64,000 bases of DNA from Microcella humidisoli. GTDB lineage: Bacteria > Actinomycetota > Actinomycetes > Actinomycetales > Microbacteriaceae. Of the stretch, positions 42,620 to 50,827 are shown piece after piece; the stretch's first letter is position 1, and every line of letters begins with the position of its first letter. Both the position numbers and the translations under genes were made by a program. Under the pieces are notes generated by a model. The model had not been told where the DNA came from, did no database searches, and saw nothing but the letters and a program-made list of their open reading frames with translations. Location of the stretch: assembly GCF_024362325.1 (NCBI RefSeq), contig NZ_CP101497.1, forward strand, positions 1,302,001 to 1,366,000, in the 5' to 3' direction.

Positions 42620-42674
42620 GCGTCTCGGAGTAGGCGTCTCGGAGTAGGCGTCTTCGAGTAGGCGTCTCGTCGTA
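42605..42674. repeat. Five tandem copies of a 14-bp unit across the DUF427 stop codon
   Basis: The unit GGCGTCTCGGAGTA repeats at 42605 (first copy AGCGTCTCCGAGTA), 42619, 42633, 42647 and 42661 with few mismatches. It starts inside the DUF427 gene and runs into the gap before the SprT gene. Because the stop is completed at the first unit boundary, copy-number changes would not alter the protein. Confidence 0.9.
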
Positions 42675-42704
42675 GGCCCGAACACGGGCGGGCGCGCGGT
42701 CGGC

Positions 42705-43166
42705 TCAGCCGGCCGCGACCTCCCGCTCGTGCCACGTGATGAGCGCGGCACGGCTGAACGCGCGCGAACAGCGGCCGCACGAGACCTCGCGGCCGGGGCG
42801 GCGGAACCGAACGAACTCGTGCCCCCGCGGGCACGACCCGCGCCAGCGCGCGCGGTCGTCGGCGATCGGGCCGTCGTGCGTGACGCCGCCGACGTAGCCG
42901 AGCTCGCGCGCGATGCGACGCCACTCGGCCCCGTGGCCCGTTCCCGGGCCGGCGAGCGCGTGGGCGACCTCGTGCAGCAGCGTCTGGTGGATGGCGTCGT
43001 CGTCGAAGCGTTCGGCGAGGTGGCGCGACACGGTGATGCGCTTGCGGCGGAAGTCGCAGAGCCCCGCACGTCGCGTCGCGCGGTCGAAGTCGAAGCTCCA
43101 GCTCGCGTCGAGGTGCAGCGCGAGCAGGGCGTTCGCCCAGTGCCGCACCCGCTCGAGATCGCTCAC
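42705..43166 (-). CDS. SprT-like zinc metalloprotease
   Basis: This 153-residue SprT/Spartan-like protein has the zinc-binding catalytic motif HEVAH at about 65-69, followed by GPGTGHGAEWRRIARELG, and a C-terminal zinc-ribbon-like region (SCPRGH and SCGRC). Family relatives degrade DNA-protein crosslinks; the bacterial forms are poorly studied. I chose the GTG at 43166 because a TACCAT box lies 7 nt upstream; an ATG at 43280 would overlap the lipoprotein gene. Confidence 0.82.
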   Translation of the reverse strand: MSDLERVRHWANALLALHLDASWSFDFDRATRRAGLCDFRRKRITVSRHLAERFDDDAIHQTLLHEVAHALAGPGTGHGAEWRRIARELGYVGGVTHDGPIADDRARWRGSCPRGHEFVRFRRPGREVSCGRCSRAFSRAALITWHEREVAAG

Positions 43167-43173
43167 AGCCTCG

Positions 43174-43179
43174 ATGGTA
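43174..43179 (-). promoter_or_regulatory. Possible leaderless -10 box TACCAT for the SprT gene
   Basis: On the minus strand TACCAT, then 7 nt (CGAGGCT), then the GTG ending at 43166. Confidence 0.45.
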
Positions 43180-43221
43180 GGCGGCACCTCTGACGCGGAG
43201 GCGCTGACGCGGCGGTGCGGC

Positions 43222-44370
43222 TCAGCCGCGCGGCGCGAGTTCGACGACGATGAGCCGGTCATCGTCGGGGCCCGGGTCACCGCGCCCGTCGGTGTTGTTC
43301 GTCACGATGAGCAGCCGGCCGTCGGGGGTCGCGACAGCATCGCGGATGCGGCCGAGCCGCTCGACGAAGTGCGGGCGGCTGCCGCCGGGGTTCGCGAGGT
43401 CGATGCTCCACAGCCGCTGGCCGCGCAGCCCCGTCATGAAGAGCGTGCCCTCGACGATCGCGATGCCGCTCGGGCTCGCCTCGCTCGTGGCCCACTGCTG
43501 CACGGGGTCGCGGAATCCGCCCGCGCCGTCGGCGCCCTCGACCACGGGCCAGCCGTAGTTGGCGCCGGGCACGATGCGGTTGAGCTCGTCCCACGTGTTC
43601 TGCCCGAACTCGGCGGCCCACAGCTGGCCGTCGGCGTCGAAGGCGATGCCCTGCGGGTTGCGGTGCCCGAGCGAGTAGACGTACGAGCCGGGGGTCGGGT
43701 TGTCGGCGGGCACCCCGCCATCCGGCGCGATGCGCAGAATCTTGCCCGCGAGCGACCCCGGGTCTTGCGCGCGAGCGGTCTGCTGCGCGTCGCCGGTCGT
43801 GGCGTACAGCATCCCGTCGGGGCCGAAGGCGAGGCGCCCGCCGTTGTGGGTGCGCGCTTTCGGGATGCCCGCGAGCAGCACCTCGGGGGCGCCGAGCCGG
43901 TACTGCCCGGGTGTGCCGGTGACCGGCAGACGCACGATGCGGTTGTCCGCCGCCGCCGTGTAGTACGCGTAGAGGTACGGCGTGCCCTCGTCGAGCGCCG
44001 CGAGACCGAGCAGGCCGCCCTCGCCGCCGGGCACGACACCGGGCACGGTGCCGACGACGGAGATGCGGCCCTCGGGCGAGAGCTCGACGATGCGCGCGGT
44101 GTCGCGCTCGCTCAGGAACACCGAGCCGGTGGCGAGGGGCACAATCGACCAGGGGGCCCGTAGGCCCGAGGCGAGCACGCCGAGCTCGCCCGTCGGGGCG
44201 AGGGCCGGGAGAGGCGCGGCGGGCATCGAGCTCGAGGGGGTCGGCGACGGGGTCGCGGCGCCGAGCGGAGCCAGCCCCGTCGGCTCGGGCGCCGGTCCGG
44301 GCGCAGCGCACGACGTCATGGTGAGCGCCGCCACGACGAGCGCGGCGGTCAGCAGCCTGCGGGGCATCAC
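43222..44370 (-). CDS. PQQ-type glucose/sorbosone dehydrogenase lipoprotein
   Basis: This secreted six-bladed beta-propeller protein of the glucose/sorbosone dehydrogenase family has 382 residues. The signal peptide ends in a lipobox-like MTSC, followed by a Pro/Ser-rich linker (about 22-55). Propeller signatures are LRAPWSIVPLATG, ERDTARIVELSP, THNGGRLAFGPDGMLYATTGD, SLGHRNPQGIAFD and AEFGQNTWDELN. Whether it binds PQQ and oxidises a sugar is uncertain, as many relatives have no proven activity. Confidence 0.87.
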   Translation of the reverse strand: MMPRRLLTAALVVAALTMTSCAAPGPAPEPTGLAPLGAATPSPTPSSSMPAAPLPALAPTGELGVLASGLRAPWSIVPLATGSVFLSERDTARIVELSPEGRISVVGTVPGVVPGGEGGLLGLAALDEGTPYLYAYYTAAADNRIVRLPVTGTPGQYRLGAPEVLLAGIPKARTHNGGRLAFGPDGMLYATTGDAQQTARAQDPGSLAGKILRIAPDGGVPADNPTPGSYVYSLGHRNPQGIAFDADGQLWAAEFGQNTWDELNRIVPGANYGWPVVEGADGAGGFRDPVQQWATSEASPSGIAIVEGTLFMTGLRGQRLWSIDLANPGGSRPHFVERLGRIRDAVATPDGRLLIVTNNTDGRGDPGPDDDRLIVVELAPRG

Positions 44371-44495
44371 GACTCCTCCCGGTGGCCTCCTCCCCAGGGG
44401 CCCCGCGCTCAGGATGGCTCCGGCTCCTGGGTGCTCGATGTGCGCGCTGGGCGGAGGGTGTTACTGTCGGCGGAGCAACTGAGGAAAGGTCGTCG

Positions 44496-44894
44496 ATGTC
44501 GCTGTTCGAGGCGCTGGGAGGCGAGCGGGGCATCCGCCGCTTCGTCGACGAGCTCGGTCGGCGGCTCGTCGACGATGCCGAACTCGGGCCGCTCTTCGCG
44601 GGCGTCGACGGCGAGGGGCTGCAGCGGCACCGGGAGCACTACTTCTCGGCGGTGCTCGGCGGGCCGGAGCTCTACTCGGGGCGCGGGTTGCGCGAGGCGC
44701 ACCGGCACCTCGGCATCGACGATGCGCAGTTCGACCGCTTCGCGACGATCGCCGACGAGGCGCTCGCCGCGATCGATGCGGGTGCCGATGTCGTCGCCGA
44801 TGTGCGCGACCTGCTGTCCCGGTTGCGCCCCGTCGTCGTCGCGGGGGCCTCGGGCTCGATCAGTCGGCCGGGCGATCCCGACCGGCTCGCGTGA
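44496..44894 (+). CDS. Truncated haemoglobin 1
   Basis: This 132-residue truncated haemoglobin (group I-like 2-on-2 globin) may bind oxygen or NO. It begins LFEALGGERGI and has AVLGGPELYSGRGLREAHRHLGI, with the proximal His at 69. The distal B10 Tyr of the group is replaced by Gly 21 (VDELGRRL instead of xxxFYxRV), and the following HQ pair is HR. GAGGAAAGG precedes the ATG. Its last 35 nt overlap the 3' end of the opposing spermidine-synthase-like gene. A second globin lies 1 kb away. Confidence 0.87.
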   Translation: MSLFEALGGERGIRRFVDELGRRLVDDAELGPLFAGVDGEGLQRHREHYFSAVLGGPELYSGRGLREAHRHLGIDDAQFDRFATIADEALAAIDAGADVVADVRDLLSRLRPVVVAGASGSISRPGDPDRLA

Positions 44895-45732
44895 ACAAAC
44901 TCGTCGACGGGGCGGGCGACGGCACGGCGGTCTGATCGCTCACCACGGGGGCACCGGCGATCCAGTTGATGAGATCGCGCCCGGCGACGACGGCCGCGGG
45001 GTGCGGCCCGCGGGCCATGAGCCGCGGCATCCAGTCGAGCGGCAGCCCGCTCGCCGACGCGATAAGCACGACGTTGCCGAACCGGCGGCCCTTGAGCACG
45101 CTCGTCTCGGCGAGCGCGGCCACATCATCGAGCACGAGCCGCAGCGTCGCCGCTTGCCCGCGTGCGAAGGCGAGACCGGGGCCGTCGGCCACATTGACGG
45201 CCACGATGCCGCCGGGGGCGAGGAACGCGGCGACCTCGCGGTAGAACTCCACGCTCGTCACATGGGCCGGGATGCGCGCGCCGCTGAAGACGTCGACCAC
45301 GACGAGGTCGACGGCCCCGTGCAGGGCGTCGGGCAGGCGGGCGAGCATCGCGCGGGCATCCCCGTAGCGAACCCGGATGCCGGAGCGCGCCGGAAGCGGC
45401 AGCTGCTCGCGCACGAAGCCGACGAGGGCCTCGTCGAGCTCGATGACCTGCTGGCGGGAACCGGGGCGGGTGGCGTGGATGTAGCGCGGCAGGGTCAGGG
45501 CCCCCGCGCCCAGGTGCAGGGCAGTCATCGGCTGCCCGGGGTCACCCCACTCGTCGATGACGTGGCCGATGCGCTGCACGTACTCGAAGAACAGCCGACT
45601 CGGGTCGTCGAGGTCGACGTGCGACTGGGGCGTGCCGTCGACGATGAGCGTGTAGCTGCCGTCGGACCAGCGATCGGCCTCGATGACGGCGCGCAGGCCG
45701 CTCGGCAGGCGCAGTTCGGCGGGGGCGGTCAT
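44860..45732 (-). CDS. Spermidine synthase-like (SAM-fold) protein
   Basis: This 290-residue protein has a spermidine-synthase-like Rossmann fold: MTALHLGAGALTLPRYI (cofactor loop), VIELDEALVGFVRE, GDARAMLARL and LVVVDVFSGARIPAHVTS. The catalytic acidic loop of true spermidine synthases is not clear, so it may be a methyltransferase-fold protein of other use. It is convergent with truncated haemoglobin 1, overlapping by 35 nt. Confidence 0.83.
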   Translation of the reverse strand: MTAPAELRLPSGLRAVIEADRWSDGSYTLIVDGTPQSHVDLDDPSRLFFEYVQRIGHVIDEWGDPGQPMTALHLGAGALTLPRYIHATRPGSRQQVIELDEALVGFVREQLPLPARSGIRVRYGDARAMLARLPDALHGAVDLVVVDVFSGARIPAHVTSVEFYREVAAFLAPGGIVAVNVADGPGLAFARGQAATLRLVLDDVAALAETSVLKGRRFGNVVLIASASGLPLDWMPRLMARGPHPAAVVAGRDLINWIAGAPVVSDQTAVPSPAPSTSLFTRAGRDRPAD

Positions 45733-45791
45733 GCCCGACAGCGTGCCACACCGCGCCGGTCCCCAGCACTGTGAGCGATGCTCGCCGAAAA

Positions 45792-45799
45792 TGAGTAAT
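45792..45799. promoter_or_regulatory. TGAGTAAT motif upstream of haemoglobin 2
   Basis: TGAGTAAT lies about 80 nt before the haemoglobin 2 ATG. The same octamer (49005-49012) and its inverted core (TACTCA at 48972-48977) occur before the STAND/LuxR regulator gene. A shared regulator-binding site is inferred. Confidence 0.35.
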
Positions 45800-45878
45800 G
45801 CGCGGCCTGCGCCGGGGCGGTCCCGCGCGGCAGACTGGAGGCGCCGGCACGCAGGACGACCGCACGGAAGGAGCCGCG

Positions 45879-46247
45879 ATGAGCCTGTACGACGACATCG
45901 GGGGAGCCCCGGCGATCCGCCTCGCGGTCTCGGTCTTCTACCACCGCGTCACGGCCGACGAGTCGCTCGCGCCCTGGTTCGACGGCATCGACATCGACCG
46001 CCTCATGGCGCACCAGCGCGCCTTCCTCACGGTCGCTCTCGGTGGCCCCGACCTGTTCTCGGGCCGCTCGATGAGCGGGGCGCACGCGGGGCTCGCCATC
46101 ACCGACGATGCCTTCGACGCTGTCACCGAGCACCTCGCCTACGCCCTGCTCGATGTCGGGCTGGCGCACGCCCAGGTGAGCGACGTCATCGCGGGGCTGC
46201 AGCCGCTGCGCGCTCAGGTCGTCGAGTCGGCGGCCGCGACGGCCTGA
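45879..46247 (+). CDS. Truncated haemoglobin 2
   Basis: This 122-residue group I truncated haemoglobin fits the family closely: LYDDIGGAPAI, FYHRVTADESL with B10 Tyr 21, HQ at 45-46, VALGGPDLFSGRSM and proximal His 69 in GAHAGLAI. It is a good candidate for NO detoxification or oxygen binding. GGAAGGAG lies just before the ATG. Its 3' end overlaps that of the STAND/LuxR regulator gene by 34 nt, a layout much like that of haemoglobin 1. Confidence 0.92.
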   Translation: MSLYDDIGGAPAIRLAVSVFYHRVTADESLAPWFDGIDIDRLMAHQRAFLTVALGGPDLFSGRSMSGAHAGLAITDDAFDAVTEHLAYALLDVGLAHAQVSDVIAGLQPLRAQVVESAAATA

Positions 46248-48913
46248 TCGCTCGCGCCGAGCCCGAGGGCCCCGGCCAGCTCGCCGCGCCGCCGCACGCC
46301 CAGCTTCGTGTAGGCCGACTGCAGATGGTTGTTGACCGTGCGGGGTGAGAGGAACAGCCGCGCGGCGATGTCGTTGCTCGCCATGCCGCGGGCCGCGAGC
46401 GTGGCGATCTCGCGTTCGCGCGCGGTGAGCGGTTCGAGCTCCGTCCCGAAGTGCAGAGGGGCGGTGGATGCGCCCTCCGTGCGCTCGGCGATCGTTCGGG
46501 CGCGGCCGACGAGCTGCGCGGCCTCGCGCGCGCGGCCGTCACGGCGCGCGGCGTCGGCGGCGAGCGCGAGCGACTCCGCGGCGTGCAGCAGGTACCCGTG
46601 CCGCTCCCACTCCGCACCCACGGCGTTGAGCCCCTCCAGGTCGGCGTCGGCCATCGCGCGCGCCGTGCGGGCGCGCAGGCGCACGACGGGCGAGTCCGCT
46701 TCGGCGAGCATGCCCTCGAGCAGCGTCGCTGCCGTGGGGGCGTCGCCGAGCCGGGCGAGGTCGAGTGCCAGGATGCTCGCAAAGTCGAGGTCGCCCGACT
46801 CGATGCGCTGCCGTGTGCGCCGCGCGAGCCGTTCGCGCGCCGCCGCGGCATTGCCGCCGACCGATTCGACCCAGGCCCAGCCGAGCAGTAGCAGCGAGTC
46901 GTCCTCGATCATCGCTTCGGGCACCCTCGCGATCACCTGTCGAGCCTCGTCGATGAGCCCCTGCTGCGCGCGCACGCGCGCCAGCACGCCCCGCCCGAGC
47001 GGCTCGTAGCCGGCCGGCCCGCGCGTGCGGGCTCCCGCGATGACGTCTTTCAGCCAGCGGGCCGAGGTCTCGAGGCGTCCCATCGCCAGCAGCACGGCCG
47101 CCAGGGTGAACTCGGCCTGGCGGCCCCGCAGCTCGTCATCGAGCTCGATCGCCTCGGCGAGCGCGTCGGTCGCGAATGCCTTGGCCTCGTCGAGCCGGCA
47201 GGCTTGGGCGAGCGTGACGGCGCGCATGAGGTAGGCGACGCGAAGCGGGATCGACGAGTCGCGGAGGCGCGCCGCGGCGAGCGCGCGCTCGGTCGTGCGC
47301 AGGGCATCGTCGGTGCGTCCGAGGGCCACGTAGGGCACGGCGCTGTTGAGGTCGAGCTCGGCCTGCTCGGCAGCGCTCGACCCCTCGGGGATGAGTTCGA
47401 GCTCGGCGAGCGCCTCGCGCGGCCGCTCGAGGCCGACCAGAATGCGCGCTCGGGCCTGCCGCAGTCGGCGGGCGGCGTCGGGCAGGCGCTCCGGTGCGCC
47501 GTCGAGCAGCGCGATCGCCTCGTCGAACCGGCCGCTCACGGTGATGAGGGCGGTCGTCGTCATCGTCAGGATGCGCGCCGTGCGGTGCTGGTCGGCGGGC
47601 GCGGCGTCGTCGAGTTCGCGGGCGCGCGCGAGCGCGGCCAGGGCATCGTCGACGCGGCCGAGCTTCGTGAGGGCATCCGCATGGATCAGCAGCAGTTCGG
47701 TGTCGACCGTGCCCGACTGCTCGGCGGCTGTCGCGAGCCGCGCGACGAGCTCGAAGTCCTCGGTCAGCAGGGCGAGCCGCGCGGCGTCGCCCAGGAATGC
47801 GGCGTCGCCCGGCACCCCTGCATCGAGACGCCAGGTCGCGATGCGCACGGCGTCGAGCTCGCGATCGGGCGAGGCCTCGGCACGCGCCGCGTGATCGAGC
47901 AGCTGGTCGATGCGCCGCAGCGTCGGCACGCGCGCTTGCATCGCCGCGGCATACTGCGGGTGCGCGATCGTGGCGATGAACCGCCCCGCCTCCGAGCGAA
48001 GCTGCACGAGCTGCTGCTGCTCGAGTTCGCCGAGCGCCGTGCGCAGCTCGGGCTCGACGACGTGCGAGAGCGGCACTGACTGGCACACGGCGAGCCGCTG
48101 CATGACCTCCAGCTGTGCGGGGGCGAGCCCGCTCAGCCGGCTCGCGATCAGTTCGCCGAGCGCAGTCGAGCCCCCCGGCGTGCCCTGCAGCACCCACGAC
48201 CCGTGATGCTCGGTGAGCGAGCAGGTCGCCTGCGCGTGCGCCACGAGCTCGCGCAGGAAGAGCGGGTTGCCGCCCGAGGCGCCGTGCAACGCGACGACCG
48301 TCTGATGAGCGACGGTATTGCCGAGCACGACGGGCAGCAGCTGGTCGACGTCGCCGACCGAGAGCGGGGCGATCGGGATGCGCAGCGCGCGATCGGAGGT
48401 CCACAGCGCGACCATCGGCTCGGGCAGCGGTTCGCCGTCGCGGGCCGTGGCGAGCAGGGTGATCGCGCCGCCGAGGGCGAGCTGAGCGAGCACGGCGACC
48501 GAGAGCGCGTCGAGCTGCGGCAGGTCGTCGACGACGACGAGCAGCGGGCCCTCGGCGCTGCGCTGCGCGGCGAGCTCCTCGGCGAACGCCATGAGCGTCG
48601 CGGTGTCGGTGCCGATGCGCGCGATGTCCTGCCGCGTCGCCCCCATGAGGGGGATGAGCGCGGCGAGCGGCACAGCCGAGAGGCTCGCGCTCGCCACGAT
48701 GCGGTTGCCGCGCCAGCCGTCGCGCTCGAGCCGCTCGGTGAGCTCGCCCGCGAGGCGCGTCTTCCCGACGCCGGCCTCGCCCGAGAGCACCACAAGAGCG
48801 ATGCGCCCCGACTCGAGGGCCGCGCGCGCTTGGGCGAGCTGCGCCGTCCGGCCGACGAGCGGCCACAGCCCGTCGGCACGCGCGGCGAGCGCCTCAGGCG
48901 GGGGAGAGCTCAT
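46214..48913 (-). CDS. Large STAND-ATPase LuxR family regulator
   Basis: This 899-residue transcription regulator is built like MalT/LAL proteins. The N-terminal AAA/STAND ATPase has Walker A GEAGVGKT (about 45-52) and Walker B LLVVVDDLPQLD. A long TPR-like helical middle part follows. The C-terminal LuxR helix-turn-helix has LTAREREIATLAARGMASND and FLSPRTVNNHLQSAYTKLG. Such proteins are activated by a ligand that permits ATP binding and oligomerisation. I chose the ATG at 48913; a longer frame to 49204 overlaps the divergent surface-protein gene. Ligand and targets are unknown; the divergent surface gene is a natural candidate target. Confidence 0.9.
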   Translation of the reverse strand: MSSPPPEALAARADGLWPLVGRTAQLAQARAALESGRIALVVLSGEAGVGKTRLAGELTERLERDGWRGNRIVASASLSAVPLAALIPLMGATRQDIARIGTDTATLMAFAEELAAQRSAEGPLLVVVDDLPQLDALSVAVLAQLALGGAITLLATARDGEPLPEPMVALWTSDRALRIPIAPLSVGDVDQLLPVVLGNTVAHQTVVALHGASGGNPLFLRELVAHAQATCSLTEHHGSWVLQGTPGGSTALGELIASRLSGLAPAQLEVMQRLAVCQSVPLSHVVEPELRTALGELEQQQLVQLRSEAGRFIATIAHPQYAAAMQARVPTLRRIDQLLDHAARAEASPDRELDAVRIATWRLDAGVPGDAAFLGDAARLALLTEDFELVARLATAAEQSGTVDTELLLIHADALTKLGRVDDALAALARARELDDAAPADQHRTARILTMTTTALITVSGRFDEAIALLDGAPERLPDAARRLRQARARILVGLERPREALAELELIPEGSSAAEQAELDLNSAVPYVALGRTDDALRTTERALAAARLRDSSIPLRVAYLMRAVTLAQACRLDEAKAFATDALAEAIELDDELRGRQAEFTLAAVLLAMGRLETSARWLKDVIAGARTRGPAGYEPLGRGVLARVRAQQGLIDEARQVIARVPEAMIEDDSLLLLGWAWVESVGGNAAAARERLARRTRQRIESGDLDFASILALDLARLGDAPTAATLLEGMLAEADSPVVRLRARTARAMADADLEGLNAVGAEWERHGYLLHAAESLALAADAARRDGRAREAAQLVGRARTIAERTEGASTAPLHFGTELEPLTAREREIATLAARGMASNDIAARLFLSPRTVNNHLQSAYTKLGVRRRGELAGALGLGASDQAVAAADSTT

Positions 48914-48971
48914 CGGCGGATGCGGTCCTTCACGACAACCGGAGGCGCCGGAGCGGCGCTGATCCGAAGTG

Positions 48972-49012
48972 TACTCAGCGCCTCGCCCACGGGGGAGTGC
49001 CGACTGAGTAAT
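48972..49012. promoter_or_regulatory. Inverted TACTCA/TGAGTA pair between the regulator and surface-protein genes
   Basis: TACTCA (48972-48977) and TGAGTA (49005-49010) are inverted copies 27 nt apart in the divergent region. This could be the operator of the LuxR-type regulator or of another factor. Confidence 0.35.
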
Positions 49013-49142
49013 CGTCCGCCGCGAGTTGAGCAACGGTTGCCCATCTGCCGCGCGTGCGGTTTCGCGAGGGTGGAACCACGCCGAGAACGGCGCCCCCGAA
49101 CCCCCGCCCGAGACCCGGGCCACACCACCGAAGGACGATCCC

Positions 49143-50486
49143 ATGCGCACCATCGCACACCGCCTCGCGGCCCTCGGCGCCACCGCCGTGGTCGTCGCCG
49201 GCACCGCCCTCGCGGCGACCCCCGCCCATGCGGCCGGCGCCGCACCCGTCGCTGTCGACGATTTCTACACGGCGGCGCCGGGCGAGCTGCTCGTGCTCGA
49301 CCCGAGCATCAGCCCCTTCGCCAACGACTACGACCCGGAGGGCGACGCTCTCGACTTCTTCCACACCGATGTGAATGCCGGCGCATTCCCCGGAGGGTCG
49401 ATCGTGACCATGTACACCCCGCAGACGCCCGTGACGATCCAGATCTCGGCCGATGCGAGCGGCACCGTCGGCTTCCAGTACCGCGTCACAGACGGGACCA
49501 CGCCGAGTGCCTGGGGCAAGGTCTCCATCGAGGTCGTCCCGGTCGGTGATCCCGAACCGCAGCCCGAGCCCGAGACGCCTTCCAACACCCCGCCTGTTGG
49601 TGTCGACGACTGGTACTACGTGGTTCCGGGCGAGAACTACTCGCTGCCGGGATCCACGGTGCTGGCCAATGCGAGCGATGCGGACGGAGATGCCATCACG
49701 GCCCAGTGGGCCACATCCCTCCCCGGTGACTTCACGCAGGCGGTCGATGGATCGTTCTCCTGGAGCGTGCCGGCCGACTTCTGCGGCGAATTCCCGGTGC
49801 AGTACCGACCCTTCGACGGCATCGAAGCGGGGAATCTCACCACGATCACGCTGCGCGCTTCGGTCGATGCGAGCGGAATCTACGCGCCCTGCGCCGCGCC
49901 CGTCGAGACTCTGGTCGCCAACGACGACCTATTCTTCGCCGAGCCCGGTCAGTCCATCACTGTCCCGGCTACCTGGGGCCTTCTGTCGAACGACGTGCAC
50001 TCCGGCGGCACCGGTTTCGGGGTCGTGAGCTACTCCGAGCCCAGTGCTGGAGCGTTCGCCCTGCTCGCCGACGGGTCGTTCACGTGGACGGCACCTGCTG
50101 ACTTCTGCGACACGCTCACATTCACGTACACCGCGGGCGACGGGGCAGCGACGAGCAACGTCGCTACCGTGACCCTGTATGCGAGCATCAGCGGCGGCGA
50201 CGTCGAGTGCGAGGAGCCTGGCGACGAGACGGGCGGGGAGCCCGGCGACGAGCCCATCGACCAGCCCGGCTCGCCGACCATCCCGACGTTGCCGCTGCCG
50301 ACCGACCCGGGCACGCCCGTCGACGAGCCCGGTCAGCCCGAGTACGCGGCCACGCCCGGTCGCGACGGTCTCGCCCACACGGGCGCCGATGACCTCGCCC
50401 AGGGCATCGGCTGGGGTGCGCTCCTCGCCATCGTGCTGGGGCTCGGCTTCCTGGCCCCGCGCCTGCGCCGCGGTCGGGCCGCCTAG
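49143..50486 (+). CDS. LAXTG-anchored surface protein with three Ig-like repeats
   Basis: This 447-residue secreted surface protein has a signal peptide (about 1-31, cleavage after AHA) and three repeats of about 110 residues starting PVAVDDFYTAAPGE, PVGVDDWYYVVPGE and LVANDDLFFAEPGQ, an Ig-like/cadherin-type pattern. A Pro/Glu/Gly-rich stalk follows (about 350-410), then LAHTG, a membrane helix and RRGRAA. Like the giant protein it ends in a sortase class E type signal. It is divergent from the STAND/LuxR regulator. GAAGGA lies just before the ATG. Ligand unknown. Confidence 0.88.
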   Translation: MRTIAHRLAALGATAVVVAGTALAATPAHAAGAAPVAVDDFYTAAPGELLVLDPSISPFANDYDPEGDALDFFHTDVNAGAFPGGSIVTMYTPQTPVTIQISADASGTVGFQYRVTDGTTPSAWGKVSIEVVPVGDPEPQPEPETPSNTPPVGVDDWYYVVPGENYSLPGSTVLANASDADGDAITAQWATSLPGDFTQAVDGSFSWSVPADFCGEFPVQYRPFDGIEAGNLTTITLRASVDASGIYAPCAAPVETLVANDDLFFAEPGQSITVPATWGLLSNDVHSGGTGFGVVSYSEPSAGAFALLADGSFTWTAPADFCDTLTFTYTAGDGAATSNVATVTLYASISGGDVECEEPGDETGGEPGDEPIDQPGSPTIPTLPLPTDPGTPVDEPGQPEYAATPGRDGLAHTGADDLAQGIGWGALLAIVLGLGFLAPRLRRGRAA

Positions 50487-50500
50487 CGCCGACGAGCCCG

Positions 50501-50537
50501 CAGGGGCGGGATGCTCACCGCGAGCATCCCGCCCCTG
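50501..50537 (+). terminator. Hairpin terminator after the LAHTG surface protein
   Basis: A perfect 16-bp stem (CAGGGGCGGGATGCTC / GAGCATCCCGCCCCTG) with a 5-nt loop lies 14 nt after the stop. It insulates the rpoB promoter. Confidence 0.75.
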
Positions 50538-50614
50538 ACGCGTCTGCGCGCACCGCGGTCGACGCTCGAGCGCACGGTTATAGCGCAGCGACCGCAATAG
50601 GTCAAGAATCGGAC

Positions 50615-50644
50615 TGGACACGACGACCCGAGCGCGCCTAGTAT
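50615..50644 (+). promoter_or_regulatory. Promoter for rpoBC
   Basis: -35 TGGACA (50615-50620), 18-nt spacer, -10 TAGTAT (50639-50644). This implies a leader of about 175 nt before rpoB. Confidence 0.6.
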
Positions 50645-50672
50645 TGAGGTTTGCGCTCCCATGTCTGATCAG

Positions 50673-50741
50673 CCGCCATATGGCGGGCGGCGATCGTGCC
50701 CCGAGTATAGCGGCGGGGTGGATTCCGATTGCACGGAATCC
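50673..50741 (+). promoter_or_regulatory. Two dyads in the rpoB leader
   Basis: CCGCCATATGGCGG (50673-50686) is a perfect palindrome, and GGATTCCG / CGGAATCC (50720-50741) forms an 8-bp stem with a 6-nt loop. Both lie between the promoter and the rpoB start. Apart from these, the terminator and the promoter, the 341-nt gap 50487-50827 shows nothing else. Confidence 0.45.
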
Positions 50742-50827
50742 CCGCGGGTCCGGCGCGTCCATTCGACCGCACTCACCTGTCGACGACCGACAGAATCCGG
50801 GCCTTTGAGCCCACGGAGGTTAGATCC

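Noticed and set aside
42605..42674. CRISPR array
   Set aside because: The 14-bp units are directly adjacent without unique spacers, and there are no cas genes.
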